This document shows positions 45,316-58,200 of a stretch of DNA of 64,000 bases, piece after piece. Source of the stretch: Callipepla californica brunnescens (lineage: Eukaryota; Chordata; Aves; Galliformes; Odontophoridae). Location of the stretch: assembly GCA_023055505.1 (NCBI GenBank), contig JALIRH010000048.1, positions 2,938,166 to 3,002,165 on the forward strand. The letters are read 5' to 3'. Position numbers and translations under genes: made by a program. Positions within the stretch are counted from its first letter, which is position 1. Each line of letters opens with the position of its first letter. The notes beneath the pieces are model-generated. The model ran no database searches, was not told where the DNA came from, and saw only the letters and a program-made list of their open reading frames with translations.

Positions 45316-45625
45316 TCTCGGGGTGCCTGCTTGCCTCTGCCCCAGACACAGCCCCCAAGCAGCTCTGCGGCAGGGACAGGGGCAGTGCCTGAGGGAAGGA
45401 TGTGACTCAGTAGCGGCCACCCAGAGAGGGGCCCCGCGCAGGCAGCAGGTGATACTGTGAGAAAGCAGCATGGCAGAGGGACATTATCGGCAGGGACAAA
45501 CAGTATCAGAAATGAAAACATTTCATAGTCCACATGGAATTTTATTCCGATGAATTTGAGGAGGGAAGGCGAGGCCATTCCCACAAGCACTCAGGCATTT
45601 TAGGGTCTGGTTGAGGATCAGAGCG

Positions 45626-45664
45626 TGTCTTTGTGCAGGTTCCCTATGGCTGTCTGCTGCTGTG
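45626..45664 (-). promoter_or_regulatory. Recombination signal of TRGV 2 (23-bp spacer)
   Basis: On the minus strand: heptamer CACAGCA (45658-45664), exactly 23 bp, nonamer ACAAAGACA (45626-45634). Close to the CACAGTG/ACAAAAACC consensus and placed directly after the V codons CARWDA. A 23-RSS is what a TRGV segment should carry. Confidence 0.85.
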
Positions 45665-46007
45665 CATCCCATCTGGCACAGTAGTAGGTAGCAGCATCTT
45701 GCAGAGTGATTCTGCCCACTGTCAGGGTGCACTCAGACTTGTCGAGATCCTTCTCCATGCTGAATTTCCCCTCCTCAGACTCACTGTCAAGGAACAGCCT
45801 GGTTGCCATGTAGGGAGCTGGCGGGTACCAGTGAATGAACTCTTTGTCAAAGCTGGGGATGGAGATGCGGCAGGTGATGAGCACCGTTTTGCTTTCAGGC
45901 TTGGTGATGGACACTGGACTTTGCTGCAGGGCTTGTGCAGAGACACCTAAATGGAAGTGCATAATGGCAAATCTGACTGTCAGGATGAGAGCTGCCAGCA
46001 GCCACAT
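45665..46007 (-). CDS. TRG variable segment 2 (TRGV-like), intact
   Basis: TCR gamma V domain with leader MWLLAALILTVRF, framework 1 AQALQQSPVSITKPESK, first Cys in VLITCRI, FIHWY, and LQDAATYYCARWDA. All core V residues are present and the frame is open from 46007 to the recombination signal. Unlike the related pseudogene at 43.3 kb, no leader intron of normal length is evident; leader and V read as one exon. It belongs with AMPH-proximal V genes transcribed toward lower coordinates. Confidence 0.82.
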
Positions 46008-46221
46008 GTTTGCTGAATCAGAGTAGCTGACTGAATCTTGCCAGAATGCTATTCCATTACACATAACATCATACAGAAGGAGAGTTTTGAAGGGGGTGGG
46101 TGTTCCCGTTCTTTTCCACTGCTCTGGGGTTGTAGCGGGCATTGATTGGTGGATCGTAAGCAACTGCTTGTGCATCACTTGTTGCACACGTTCACATATT
46201 TATTCGTATATAACCATAAGT

Positions 46222-46238
46222 ACACACACACACACACC
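46222..46238 (+). repeat. (AC)n microsatellite
   Basis: Short AC dinucleotide run just upstream of TRGV 2. Confidence 0.85.
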
Positions 46239-49200
46239 TTCCTCTTACTGAATCATTTAATCTCAAGCCACGATTTCTTCTTTGTTGTTTTTCAATTTTC
46301 ACCCCAACGGGTATGGGCAGTGCTCAGCATCTTGCTGTGTTCAACCACTAAGGCATTTTTTGGATAGTGATGAGTGAGAAGCAATGCAATGACTGGAGCT
46401 AGAAATGAGCCCCTATGTAGGGATAGCAATGCCCTGCTGGGTTTGGAAGCCCACTGTGCCTCTGCTGCTGCTCCTCAGGGGAACATCATCACTGTGTGCT
46501 CCCAGCAGTGCGTACTCTGGGGCTGAAAGTGCAAGAGGAGACAGGCTCCTAAAGCCTCTGATACAAATATGTGGAGATCTGTTGGTGTTTCGGGCCACTT
46601 CAAGTGTTCATCTTGCTGTCAAAACCTGAAACAAGACACACAGTCACATACAAGTGCTGGGAGGGGAACATGATGTCTCATCATCATTGCACAAAACCTG
46701 TAGAGTACACAAAACCTACATGAATACATCCCTATACCCACCCTTCACCTCCTTTTCTGTTTTGAGGACTATGTTTAGGAGGGGAGGTGCAGGATTTCTG
46801 GAAACTCAAGAGCCAGGGGCAAGCAACTGAGCAGAGTCCCATGCAAAGGACTAGCTTGCCAGCTGCAGGCACTCCAGCGTAAATAGACTCTAAACATTCA
46901 TTTGGTTTTGGTGTTTTAGCTGAAAGACAAAGACCACAGCACCCCAGCAATGCAGAAGAACAGCAGTTAATCCAGTGAAGCCAGAACTAAGCAGAGGTAG
47001 GTGAACAGAGATTAAGACAGGAGTAGGTACATAAGAGATTTACGAGGGAAGCTGGCTTTATAAGATAAAAGTAGTGCCAAAGAGCTAGAACACCTCATTT
47101 TTAACAATTTCAAGTGAAGATTTTAAAACCTTCATCTGTTCATTTAAACACAGGTAAACTAGAAGGTTACTAAAAATAGAGGTAGCATAGAAAATTATAT
47201 TCTCTTAATTCAAAGTCTTTTTTAATTGAATCATCTGAGTACCTCATTACATGGCACAGATTCTCCATGAGCAGCTGCTCTGGTTCAATCTATATTGTAA
47301 CTTTTAACATGCATGAAGCACAAAGACACGTTGCAGTGGTAAGATAGAAAACAGCTCAGCAGCATGCTACTCTATCTCCATTTGCTGGCACACTGAAGTA
47401 GCCTGTTACTGCGTACATGACACATCTCATTTGCCTTGTGCGTCTGCTGCTGTGAGCCAACTTTAGGTAGTGAGAGATTATTGCCAAAATTCCAAAGACT
47501 GAATTAAACGGTGTCTTCAATCCCATAAATACAAATTCTAGCATCTACCACCCTCTGCTGGGTGTAAAGGAGTAAACCCATCATTTGTATTTGTCCTGAA
47601 ATGCACGTAGTACAGGAAGTCTGAAGAACACTCACCTCCTCCTTTGTAGCATACCTTTTAGCAACACGGTTCAGTGCCTTTTTCCTTGAGTCAGAAAAAC
47701 ACTTAAACACTTTCATTAAGCATGAGTGAAAGGTGTGAAGTTAACAAAATGCATAACACCAAACGGCATTTTAGCTGAGATATTTTATAGATGGTGTAAT
47801 TAGAAAGATAACTGAAATGGAAAAAAGACAATCAAAATAAAGAGAAATTCTCACCTACATCCTAGGCTCACAATAGGAAACTCCAAAGGAGCAATTTGCA
47901 GAGAAAGATTGTTTCCTAGAGGTAGTCAGCTCTTAAATGTGGTTTAAGAAGGGTGGAGAAAGACTCCATCCCTTCCGGTCACACAGGTGAATTGTCTTCA
48001 CCTGTGCTCCCGTGGCTGACTCAGTGCTTGCCTGAGGTGATCAGGCAAGTTCAGCGGTTCAGGCCATGTTTCAGCAGTTCCCATACAATGAGCTGAGTCA
48101 GACTATGATTTACTTTGTGTTTACCTGGTGCTAGGGCATCAGTAACCAAAGCACCATGCAGTCAAGCCCCATGGAGTTCAATTATACCCACAGCTAGCCC
48201 CCTCCCTCTCCTGGTGGCAGGGCCAGATGCATCCAGGTGTGAGATTGGGAAGGGGTGGAACAAGGAATGGGGGGAAAGAGAGGAGGAAGAGCGTATGGGA
48301 ACTGTTGAATCACGGCCTGAACCACTGATTGATCACCTGAGGCAAGCCCTGAGTCAGCTGCAGGGGCACAGCTGAGTGTGATTGGAAGGGATGGAGTTTG
48401 ACTCCACCTCTCCCAAGACCCCATTTAAGGGCTGACCACCACCAGGGAAGGATCTCTGGTTGGAAATCCCTCCCTAGTGGAGTTATTGACAAGCCTCGAC
48501 TATCTTCAAAGGTGAGCCACTCTTTCCTCATTAACTATCTGTATACCATCTGCTTAAGCCTATCTAAAATATACTATCATTAGCACTATTTCTTTTGGGT
48601 GCTCTTCTTGGGGGTTATTTGCCTTACAAGGAGGAAAGAAACAAAAGTGCTATTCATCTTGCACACTTTCCATTATTCATGAAAGGTTGGGTTGTAAACG
48701 GGATAGACAAGCAACAAGTACAATTTATTACTTCATTCACATGAAATGCTCCTCCACCTTCACTTTGTCTTACTTCTAAGGCTACGCTGTCCATAACCCA
48801 CAGGATCAGGAGATTAGGGCCCTAAATTTCCAAGTGTTCATTCAACGTAAAATTAGAAATGACAGCTGATGTAGAAGGTTAGCAGTGTGTGCTGTCCTAG
48901 GCATTTTAGGCATAAGTAAGTCCTCAGAGAAATCAAGACACAATGGAATATTGCTTTACAATCACCTGGAAAACATGACATTTGTTAATTCACCAAGTTC
49001 AGTGTAGTGTGTTAAACAGAAAAATCCAGGAGTGGGAAATAGTTCTGGGCTAATACAGTGCTGGTGAGGAGGGCATCACTTGAATGTAACAGCCAAAAAT
49101 AATAAATAAAGAAATAAAGAATAAAATAGAAAATTGTCCCTTGCTTACATAAATCACTGATAAATACATTTATTTTATACAATGCATCTCAGGAGCTGCG

Positions 49201-52092
49201 GAGATAACAGTGCCTGAGACAGAAGTCCGATCGTCTTATGAAAGTCAAGTGAGAAGAAGTCAGATATGAGAAACAGCTCTAAACCCCAAATGATAAATGT
49301 TTCTGTTCGCCAGTTCCATATTTCAGAAGGGAAAATTAGGACAAATAATATTTTTTCTAGTCTATCAACATCCTTCCTTTTGCATCTATCACTTCGTTCC
49401 ATGAGTTTTTGCAAGGACTTCTAAAGATAACATTAATAATTCTCCTCATCCTTCCCACATGAAGCTTATTTGCTTTGTGGCTTCGAGGTGTGGATGTGAG
49501 ATCTAAGATGTACCTAATGCCAGCACAGTGTCATATCCACAGTAACCTGCAGCACATCAATCACACACGCATCATGTGCAATAGCATGGCTGCTGGGACA
49601 TTATCTGTACATCTTTGTACTTTCAGCAAATAATGACAGTGCTTACAGTCAGAAGCAAACACCTGATGGGTTTTGAAATTACATTTTTCTTTATATTGAA
49701 GAGGTTTTTAGAAAGACAGAATAGGATTAAGCAGTATTGCTGAAGAGCATATCAGAGGAAAGCATGAAAACTCTTTGCTGTGGATTAGGCACCTTTCCCA
49801 TCTGCATAGAATCTCACGTGTACCTCAAACCCCCTATCAGTGAATTTGGCATATATGCCTATACCAAGGTTTAAGCAGTAGCAAGGTCAAGATTATTGAA
49901 TTTGACCTGGGTTCTTCTAGCAAGAAGAGGGCACAAAGATAATGTCACACAGACATCATGGGGTAAAGAGACTCCTTGGGGATCTCACATCATTCTTTGC
50001 TTCTTTAGCAATCTGGCTGCAATGGTGGTCCCACTTGATTGTAGGCTCTTGTCTGAGAAGTGGCCACCCAGATTTCACAAAGAAATGGAGGTTCTGCTGA
50101 GGATCAGCTGCAGTGATCTGTAGAACAGCTATTCTTGAAAGGCAAATGTTGAGATCTAGGTAAACTGTGGCCTGGAGTTTATCAGAGCTGCATCACTAAT
50201 GAGGTTTCACAGGTCATTAAGACCACCTGGGACACCAGAGTCTGGAATTTACTGTAACATCAAAAACAAAGGAAAAGTTGGTGAAATTCTTGGTCTTGGA
50301 TCACTACTGATTTCCAAACCTGTTAAAGGGATGAAAAGAAAACCAAAGTTTCCTGCAACATCCTGAGACTCTGATTGCTCACTGTAACATTTTAAAGCCA
50401 AAATCCCAGCTACCACAGCCAAATCATTCCACTTCTCCACAAAATACAGCTACTGTCAGAGCTCCTTTGGAAAGCTACTGAATTCAGAAGGCAGGAAGAA
50501 AGCAACTTCCCTCCTCTTTCAGAGGAGAAATACAATTCTGTTTCTTCAACTGAAGTCTGACAAATTGGAGTAGAAAGTGCTTATACACACACAAGAAAGC
50601 TCACAATCAAAATATCGCAAAAAAAAAAAAGAACAACAAAAAAAGAAACCTGATCTGCTAGGAAAATGTGGGTATTCCTAAACATTTTCAGCTTCCATGT
50701 GTCAGCAAACAGAGCAAATTGATGGATACTTTTCTTTTCACACAAGATAAATGGAAAGGCAAGAAATGAATAAGTGGTAGCAGTCTTTGGCTGAGTGATG
50801 GTTGTGCCAGAGTCCATTTGCAGGAGGAGCAGCCAGGAGATGTCCTGAGCTGGGGATCAGACCTGTTGGAATCCTGGACATGTATGAGGTTGAAAGCAAG
50901 AATTTAGATGGCACACCTGGTGTTTCTTTGGAAAAAGAGGTATTAAATTAAAATTAAACTCTAATAGAACACACAAACCACATACAAATTCATGGTAACA
51001 AACTTTAAAAGCATCACAGATGAAACGTCTTTGGATCAAAGGTTTATTTTTAATGACACAGCACTGGAAAACATAAGTTACAGATGACTTTTTGATACAG
51101 AATACATTATATATCTTCATTTAAAAGGATTTGTGAAGGTATGCTGCATGAATACTTACTGTGAAAATATATTACGTTTATTTCTCAGAGATTATTTTGT
51201 TGTGTTCTTTTTATTCAGCCAATTAAATAAAAAAGTATAGATTAGCATCATAACAGTTCCCCTTCCAGATTACCGCACTGTAACTACTGCAGCTGGAAGA
51301 GGAAACTGAGCCATGCCTTCTCAAAGGTTTAGCAGCTTTGAAAATGATGTTATTCGTCATCTCAGAATGAAAATTTCACATTACTAACACGGATACTGTT
51401 TAATGTTTTGGCAATGGAGCAGCTAGTTTTGCTTTGGAACAAAACTGTTTCCTGTAATGCCAGACAGTGAGAGAGCAGTGCATGTACTGATGACACTACA
51501 CAGTCAAAGAACTACAATGAAGTTGTTAAAATGCATATATATCCATATGCACTTATATATACACATACGAGTTCCTGTGTATATATATTATGCATGTCCA
51601 AAAGTAACATTGAAGAATGCTGCAGCAGTTAATTATCTTTTTTAAACACATGAAACTTATAATAGTTTGACCTCATTACTACAGGATTACTAATTAAATT
51701 TTCTGCAGTGCAACTCAATACAATACACTTAGTGCAGAGAAGTTAAGGTTTTGGTATCAAGGAGGCTAATTTTGGATTTCATGGGAAAGGACCAAATACA
51801 GGATCACCATAGCTCTGACAAAGCACAAACAAACCTGTTGCCACGTACATGTGAACAAATAAGGACATTTCTTTTTTTTTATTTGATTTTTTTTTCCACG
51901 CGCTGCTTCAGAAATTGACAGCTTAACTGTTTGCACTCATGCTCATTTTGATATGTTTCAACAAGCTTTGTCTGGCACCAACCTGTAAACCGTTAACACC
52001 TTGAACTACAAAAAAGTGGGCTCCTGTGTTTCAAAGAGGTTAAAAACCTACTGACTGAGCTTCGTACCACATTCATGTGCCTGAGCGAAGAA
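46239..52092. other. Interval between TRGV cluster and AMPH 3' end
   Basis: No coding exon recognised. The AMPH 3' UTR (minus) should occupy the part just below 52093; a complement of AATAAA near 51209 could be a poly(A) signal. A perfect 10-bp inverted repeat lies at 47982-48006. Around 48000-48500 the sequence is GC-richer and may be an unrecognised repeat. Confidence 0.5.
47982..48006. repeat. Perfect inverted repeat (10-bp arms, 5-bp loop)
   Basis: Arms CACAGGTGAA and TTCACCTGTG around TTGTC. Could form a hairpin; no function is apparent. Confidence 0.85.
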
Positions 52093-52200
52093 CTATTCCA
52101 GATGGCGTGTGAAGTTGTCTGGGAAAAGTCCTTTATAACTATTTGCATCTCTGTACTGAAGCCACTCAGATTCCTTAATGCCAGTCAACCAGCCAGCCTC
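52093..52200 (-). CDS. AMPH: AMPH last exon: SH3 C-terminal half and stop
   Basis: 108 nt. Encodes EAGWLTGIKESEWLQYRDAN and SYKGLFPDNFTRHLE, then a stop. It has the SH3 GLFP-NF signature. Confidence 0.94.
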   Translation of the reverse strand, partial: EAGWLTGIKESEWLQYRDANSYKGLFPDNFTRHLE

Positions 52201-55200
52201 CTGAAAGAAAAAAGACAGAACCTCTTCAGTTTCAGGTGTCTCCCCTTTCTTTCTACATGCTCCAGGCCCTGAGCAGTTTTAGAGTCATACAGCTAAAAGA
52301 GGTGGTGATTTGGTTAAATAGTGGACTGGTTTTGCACAAGCTGTTTTCTCTGTTTTGCCAGAGCACGGTTTTGTGAGGCTGACTGTAAGCATATTCTATG
52401 GCTTTATCCCACCTAACCTCCAACTGAACTCAAATCTGGATAATCAGCCTCTGGAGTCATTCAGTATTATATCAGATCTGCATTTGTGCAAATTGAAATG
52501 TTTTTAAAGTTATCACAATAATGTTGGCAGACTGATATAGTAAGAGCATAGCAGTGGGCTAGAATACCACAGATGAAAGGAAAATATCAATGGTTTTGAT
52601 CTGATTATTTTTTTCCAAGTGTTCTTTTCTCTCTATCCTATCTTGTCAGTCAGAAGAAATAACAGTTCTTGTATTCTCCGCTATTATAGTTTCTATAAAC
52701 TAGAAGCCGTTTGATATTCAACTACCTTTTTCAAAAATTCCTGGAAACTTCAGCCTAAGCCAGAATCTGACATGCAATACTGCAACCCAAATCCTCAGCC
52801 AGCCCAAGCAATCAAAAGATTTCTTATTGGAAAGTGCTGGGTTCTCTTAAGTGTTATCCATTTTACCTGGAATAAAATCTATTCAGCATTTTTTTGAAGT
52901 GATCAGCTTATTTTCATCTCACCAGGCCACTAACTCTGCGCTTTGTTCCTTTTAAGAACAGGAGTCAGAGCAAAGTGATTGGATTAGCAGGGAATTTCTA
53001 ATGCTGATTCAGTATTATTCTACAGAAAGTACAAAAAGTGATGGAGTAACTGGCAGCATGTTTTTGAAGCACGTGGAAAAACTGAGACAGAGGAACTTAA
53101 GTTTTCTACCATGGACAGAGTAGATTCTACTAAGGACTGCAGTTTTAATGGATAATAACTTGAACTCAGTAATTACAGGAAAAAAATGAAGGCACTGTGT
53201 GGGACTGGTTTGCTTTGAACAGGGAATATAGGCTGACAGCACTGGCTATATCAAGACGACGGTTTTAGACAGGTCAATTTTGTAGGAGAAAAAAGAACTA
53301 AGATAAAATACACTCTACAAATCAACAAAGCACCTGGTGAAAGACAAAAATTAAGTTTTATGGTGATGTTAAACATGAAGGGGAAATATGTACTGAGTAA
53401 AAAAGATATAAGCAGAATGGTCTCAGAAACATGAATACGTAAAGCTTTATTCTCTCCATCAGTGCACACAATTTTCTCCAATTAATGCTAATGGGATTTG
53501 GATGCACACCACAAGAGTAAAATAATTCATGGGTTCACCAAGTGAAGGTTACACGTATTTATATATATTTATATAAACATTATAAGAAAAAATAACTGAA
53601 GACAACATATTTTGGGATCCTTAGAGTAGTATTCTGCAAATACTGACAACAGAATCAGCTGAACAGCCCAAGAGGTATGACGCAGCACCATCTGAGTAAG
53701 CACAACAGAATCTGTCCCTACAAAAATTATGAAGTGTCCTAGTCAGAAAGAAAATAAACGTAATCTTTTATTCAGAGCTAATAAAAAAGAAGTTTTTTTG
53801 AAAGCATTTCTCTGGAGGTGTTTGCCTTTGGAAGGGAAGGCTCAAGAGTACTGGCCGAAGATCTGGCCTGTGAGCAAATAACTGGTATGGGAGATTGAGG
53901 ATTGACACCACTGTATCCTGAGAAGGCAAGATACAATTTCCCTGCTCCCTCTTGTCTACTGTCAAGGTCCGGACAATGGAAACAAAGGAGTTCCTGCTGA
54001 GGCCCACAGACCAGAAGCTCCTAAGAGAGCTGACTTGACCACTTTGGAATTATGAATTTTACTGTCACTGTAAAGGAGAGGTCGTTGTCAACTAAACAAC
54101 ACAACCTCTGAACAACCTGACAACCCATTGCTACTGGAGATCAGCATCTGAACTATGAGCTACATTGGAATCCCAGTGGTGACTATCTCTCTCTTGCTTT
54201 CTACAAAGACTTCTTGCTTTTATTTCCTCTCTCTCTTCTATCGCTCATCTTCCTTTCCCCATCTCCCTAAGCAAGGAGAATTTGTAATAAACTGGTCGGG
54301 CTAACATTTGTCCCATTGTGTCTTAATCTTGTTGTCGGGAACACATATATCAAAAGAATCTCCTCTCCCTCCTATACATTGGAGCAAAACACACGTGGAA
54401 TTAAATTGTTTAAAAATTAATCTGAAACACACTGTTAAAAGAAAATGAAGTGTCTTAAATGACATTGAACTGTTGGGTTCTTGCATCAAAGACAAAGTGA
54501 TTGCCAGTGCAGTTCAAGAGCACTGCTGTGTGAGGCTTGGGTTCCCAGAAGCACAGAACATGTAGGAACACCTCTGCACAATTTAGCTGCAGGACAGAAG
54601 TGTTTGTGTGTAGTCTCAGTGCTCTCTCTGGACATATGTATATTATTTCTCCAAATCTCCATGTCAAAGCTCCGAACATGTGGGGAACATATAACCAGTT
54701 CTGATGCAATGTTACAAGGTGGTAGCAACACAGTGCACAATTTGTAAGCCATCTTCTGTATTAGTATTGTGTATATATATAGCCACTACAAAGTAACATC
54801 AAAGTACCCTAGAAAAATATACTGAAGTTGAATCCTGTTGATGGTATATACCTAGGACTTTAGCTTAGTTAACTGTGCTGTTTAGTGTTAAATGAAAACA
54901 AATAAAAGGACAAAATAAGAATGTTGGTGTTTTCTAGCAGTAAAGACTTTTTGAATCAACATTTCAAATTAAGTATAAACAGTAAGAAGAAAACTGAGAC
55001 AAAGGAAAGCATTAACAAAAGAAAGAGTTATGTTTTTACCTGATCAGCCGTAGTCTCAGAAGGAATTACTAGTACAATATCCCCTCGTTTTAAATTAAGC
55101 TCATCGCTGTTAGCTGCCTCAAAATCATGTAGAACTTCAACCTAAGAAAATACCAAGTATACAGAAATGATCAGAACAGAGACATTGTGAAAAAGAAAAA

Positions 55201-58200
55201 TGCACTCTTTCACTTTTTTCTTTATGGAAAGAAAAGACCATAGATGTGTACGTTCAATTTGTTAATGTTAACATCAGTTCACATCAAAGTTTCTATTTAT
55301 GGTATGAAACAGGTATAGCTTCAGTAAATCTTCCTGAAACTACTGAAAGAAACCAAACATCCTTTCCTGAGATTGCAGAATCCACAAGTACTGCTTCTTG
55401 GACAAGTCCTGTTAGTTTATTCCCACTGCATAGGGAACTTGCTTTCACTTCCCACTATCATTACTAGACCTGAGGAGAGGGATGGCAGGATGTTGCTAAT
55501 AAGTTTGGAAAAGAATTGAGGGTCTGTTTTTTCAGACCCTCAATTATGCTGGATGCTAGATATTATTCTTGCTGTAAACATTCACGGAAATTTGAGTGAG
55601 AGGTACAGCACCAGTTTCAATATACGACAAAAGAAGTTAATAATGGGAACCATAGCTCCTGTTTATCCCTGAAAGAACACCCATTTATTGGCAGATAGGA
55701 ATGCCAAAAAATATCTGTTTTTCAAGGAGGTGATTATTAAAACGTTTGTGGGGTCAGTATGCTGTTGTGAACAGACCATTTTAACTAAATAGCTCTTCCT
55801 CCTTAAAAGAGATGCTATCCTAGTTTTCTCAAAGGCACAGCCAGTTTCATGGTAACTCTGCAGGAATGAAATAATACAGCATCAAGAACCAGATGGCAGT
55901 CATATATTCTGCTGCTTCTAATTTATGTTTGACTCAAGGGAGCGTGACGAAAAATAAAAGATGAACTGTGGCAGCACATCTGCATCAAAACTGCACAATA
56001 CTGGTCACTGTAACCTCAACGTTATTCTCACAGTTTGCTGAAAATAATGACCAGTGAAAATAGACCAGAAAGAATAGCATATTTATGGAGTGCTATGGGA
56101 TTAATTAGCCTGAAGTATGCAAACTATAGTAAGTAGTGTAAAAAGTTCATCTATCCTCAAGGAGTGTTTCTGCTGCTCAGTGATTCTGAACTGAAAAGAA
56201 CCTTGGTGAACCAGGAAACCCTGTGGGTTTTGACAGCCAAGGAGAGAATTTCCCTCAAGCCTCATTAAACTTTTCTGTCTGAATATCCTAAAAGGTTGCA
56301 AGTATAGCAATACTAAGGACAGAAAGTGACACTTCAATTTCATTACAGTGAATTCTAGAAGTCCCATAGATTTCAATAGAGCTGGAACTTCCACTACAGA
56401 TTCTCAGGCCAGAAAAATGCATTTTTTGGTATTGTTAGTGAACAATCGTATAATATTGCTGACTAAATCTGTAGCAATGGAATTTTACTCAAAAGATTCA
56501 CTGCCACTGCTGATTCGGTGAGATGAAAGGAGCACTTTAATGATTCCTACAGCTACAAAGGGATATAACCAACAACATCAGTGTGAAGAAAAAAAATCAC
56601 AACCAAAAGGTTGTGTGAGTGTATGTGCATGCAGGCACATGGCTCTGAAACCAGGCATTCTTTGGTCTCAAGAAACCATCATAATGCCTCAGTTTTCAGA
56701 CATATCCAGAGAAGCTAGATCTGAAAAGATGTCTAGAAGAAAAAACAAACAAGCAGACCTTAAAGAGAAAGCCTGGTGGCATGTCAGAAGCTGTGTCTCC
56801 TGCTGACACAGGCTGATCTTGAGAAGGTACAGTCTGGATTTCTTCAGTTGGTTTCTGCTCACTTCCAACTAGGGATGTTTCACTGTCAGTGCCCTGAGTG
56901 CCCATCGCTGCTGCAGCATCTTTGGACTCGTTCACGATGACATCATGTTCTTCCCCTTCCCCTTCATTGTTTGATGCTGGTTCTATTACTACTGAAGGGA
57001 TGCTGCTGACCTTTTCCTAGGAAAAGAAAGAAAATGCAAAAAAAGCACCACAAGAGTATTCAGCACTTTATTTCAAGTTCAAAAACACATTTATTTACTT
57101 CCACTGTAGGTGGTATTCTTACATCAAGACAAAGAACAATACTTGTGCAGAAATGTAAGAATATAAGAATACATATATTCTCACTATTAGATCTCTACCC
57201 TGCTCAGCCAGAGATGGTGTGCATGATGAGGCTGGCAGTAATATCTGGGTTTCAGCGAATACTGTGTGTCTCTGTGATTTCCATGGCTGGCTGAGTACTT
57301 ATGTACAAATATGGTGTCTATGTGTGTGCTCTGTATGTACACTGACTACAAATACATGCTCATCCTCACTGCTTGTTGGACCCTGGGGTATCGAGCTGCA
57401 GCAGCCTTGCCTGTGCTAGGATCTGGATTCCTCTTATGCTCCCCCACACAACAACATGAGGTACCTGAGAAACATCGGTCTCCTTTTCTTCTCCCTGAGG
57501 TTTGTCACCTTCAGCAGCAGCAGCCTCCTGTTCAATGGGAGCAGCACCCTCACCAGCTCCTGCTGCCTCCACCACACCGTCTTCTGCTGCCACTGCCCCA
57601 TCTGCAGCACTCACCACCTGTAGAATGAAAGGAGGAGAAACCTTTCAGGACATTCTCTGTGAATATCAGCCGGAGATATGTTTTTCATTGGCTCTTCTTT
57701 CTCACATGTATACAACCACCTCCTTCCACTGCTCTCTGAAACAGTTATGTGACTGCATTCTCAAGGCTGATTTGTCTCCAAGCAGTACGATGTAAGAAAT
57801 TCCCCACAGTTTCATGCTGAGTTGAAGCTTGGCAAGCTGTCCAGAGGTCCACTGTACTAGTGAAAGTCTGTTCTTGGGAACAGGCGACAAGTCTCCAGCT
57901 GCTGTCTCCAGCCTCTAGACCTGGACTGCCTTCAGGAACACTGCCTTAAATTAGACTTCTTTTGAACAGAGATGTGCAAGTTGGGCTATATTAGCTGAAG
58001 TAAATATTCTCTACAGCTGAATAAAGGTTAGAAATCTTCAGATGTCATCAGATAAAAAAAAAAAAAAGTGTTAACTATAAATACCTGTAGTTAGATCAAT
58101 GTAAAAAAGAAAGAAACATAAATAAAGTCCCAAGTGGACTAGATATGACTAAATCATTTGTTATCAGTCTGTGTTGAAAAGTTAGTACGCATTTTGTTTC

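Noticed and set aside
45117..45460. Open frames on the plus strand opposite TRGV 1
   Set aside because: Shadow of the leader region of the V segment, caused by CAG/CTG-rich sequence.
48115..48531. GC-richer block with open frames on both strands and an ATTTAAGG box
   Set aside because: Suspected LTR or other repeat, but I could not define ends, a poly(A) signal or a family.
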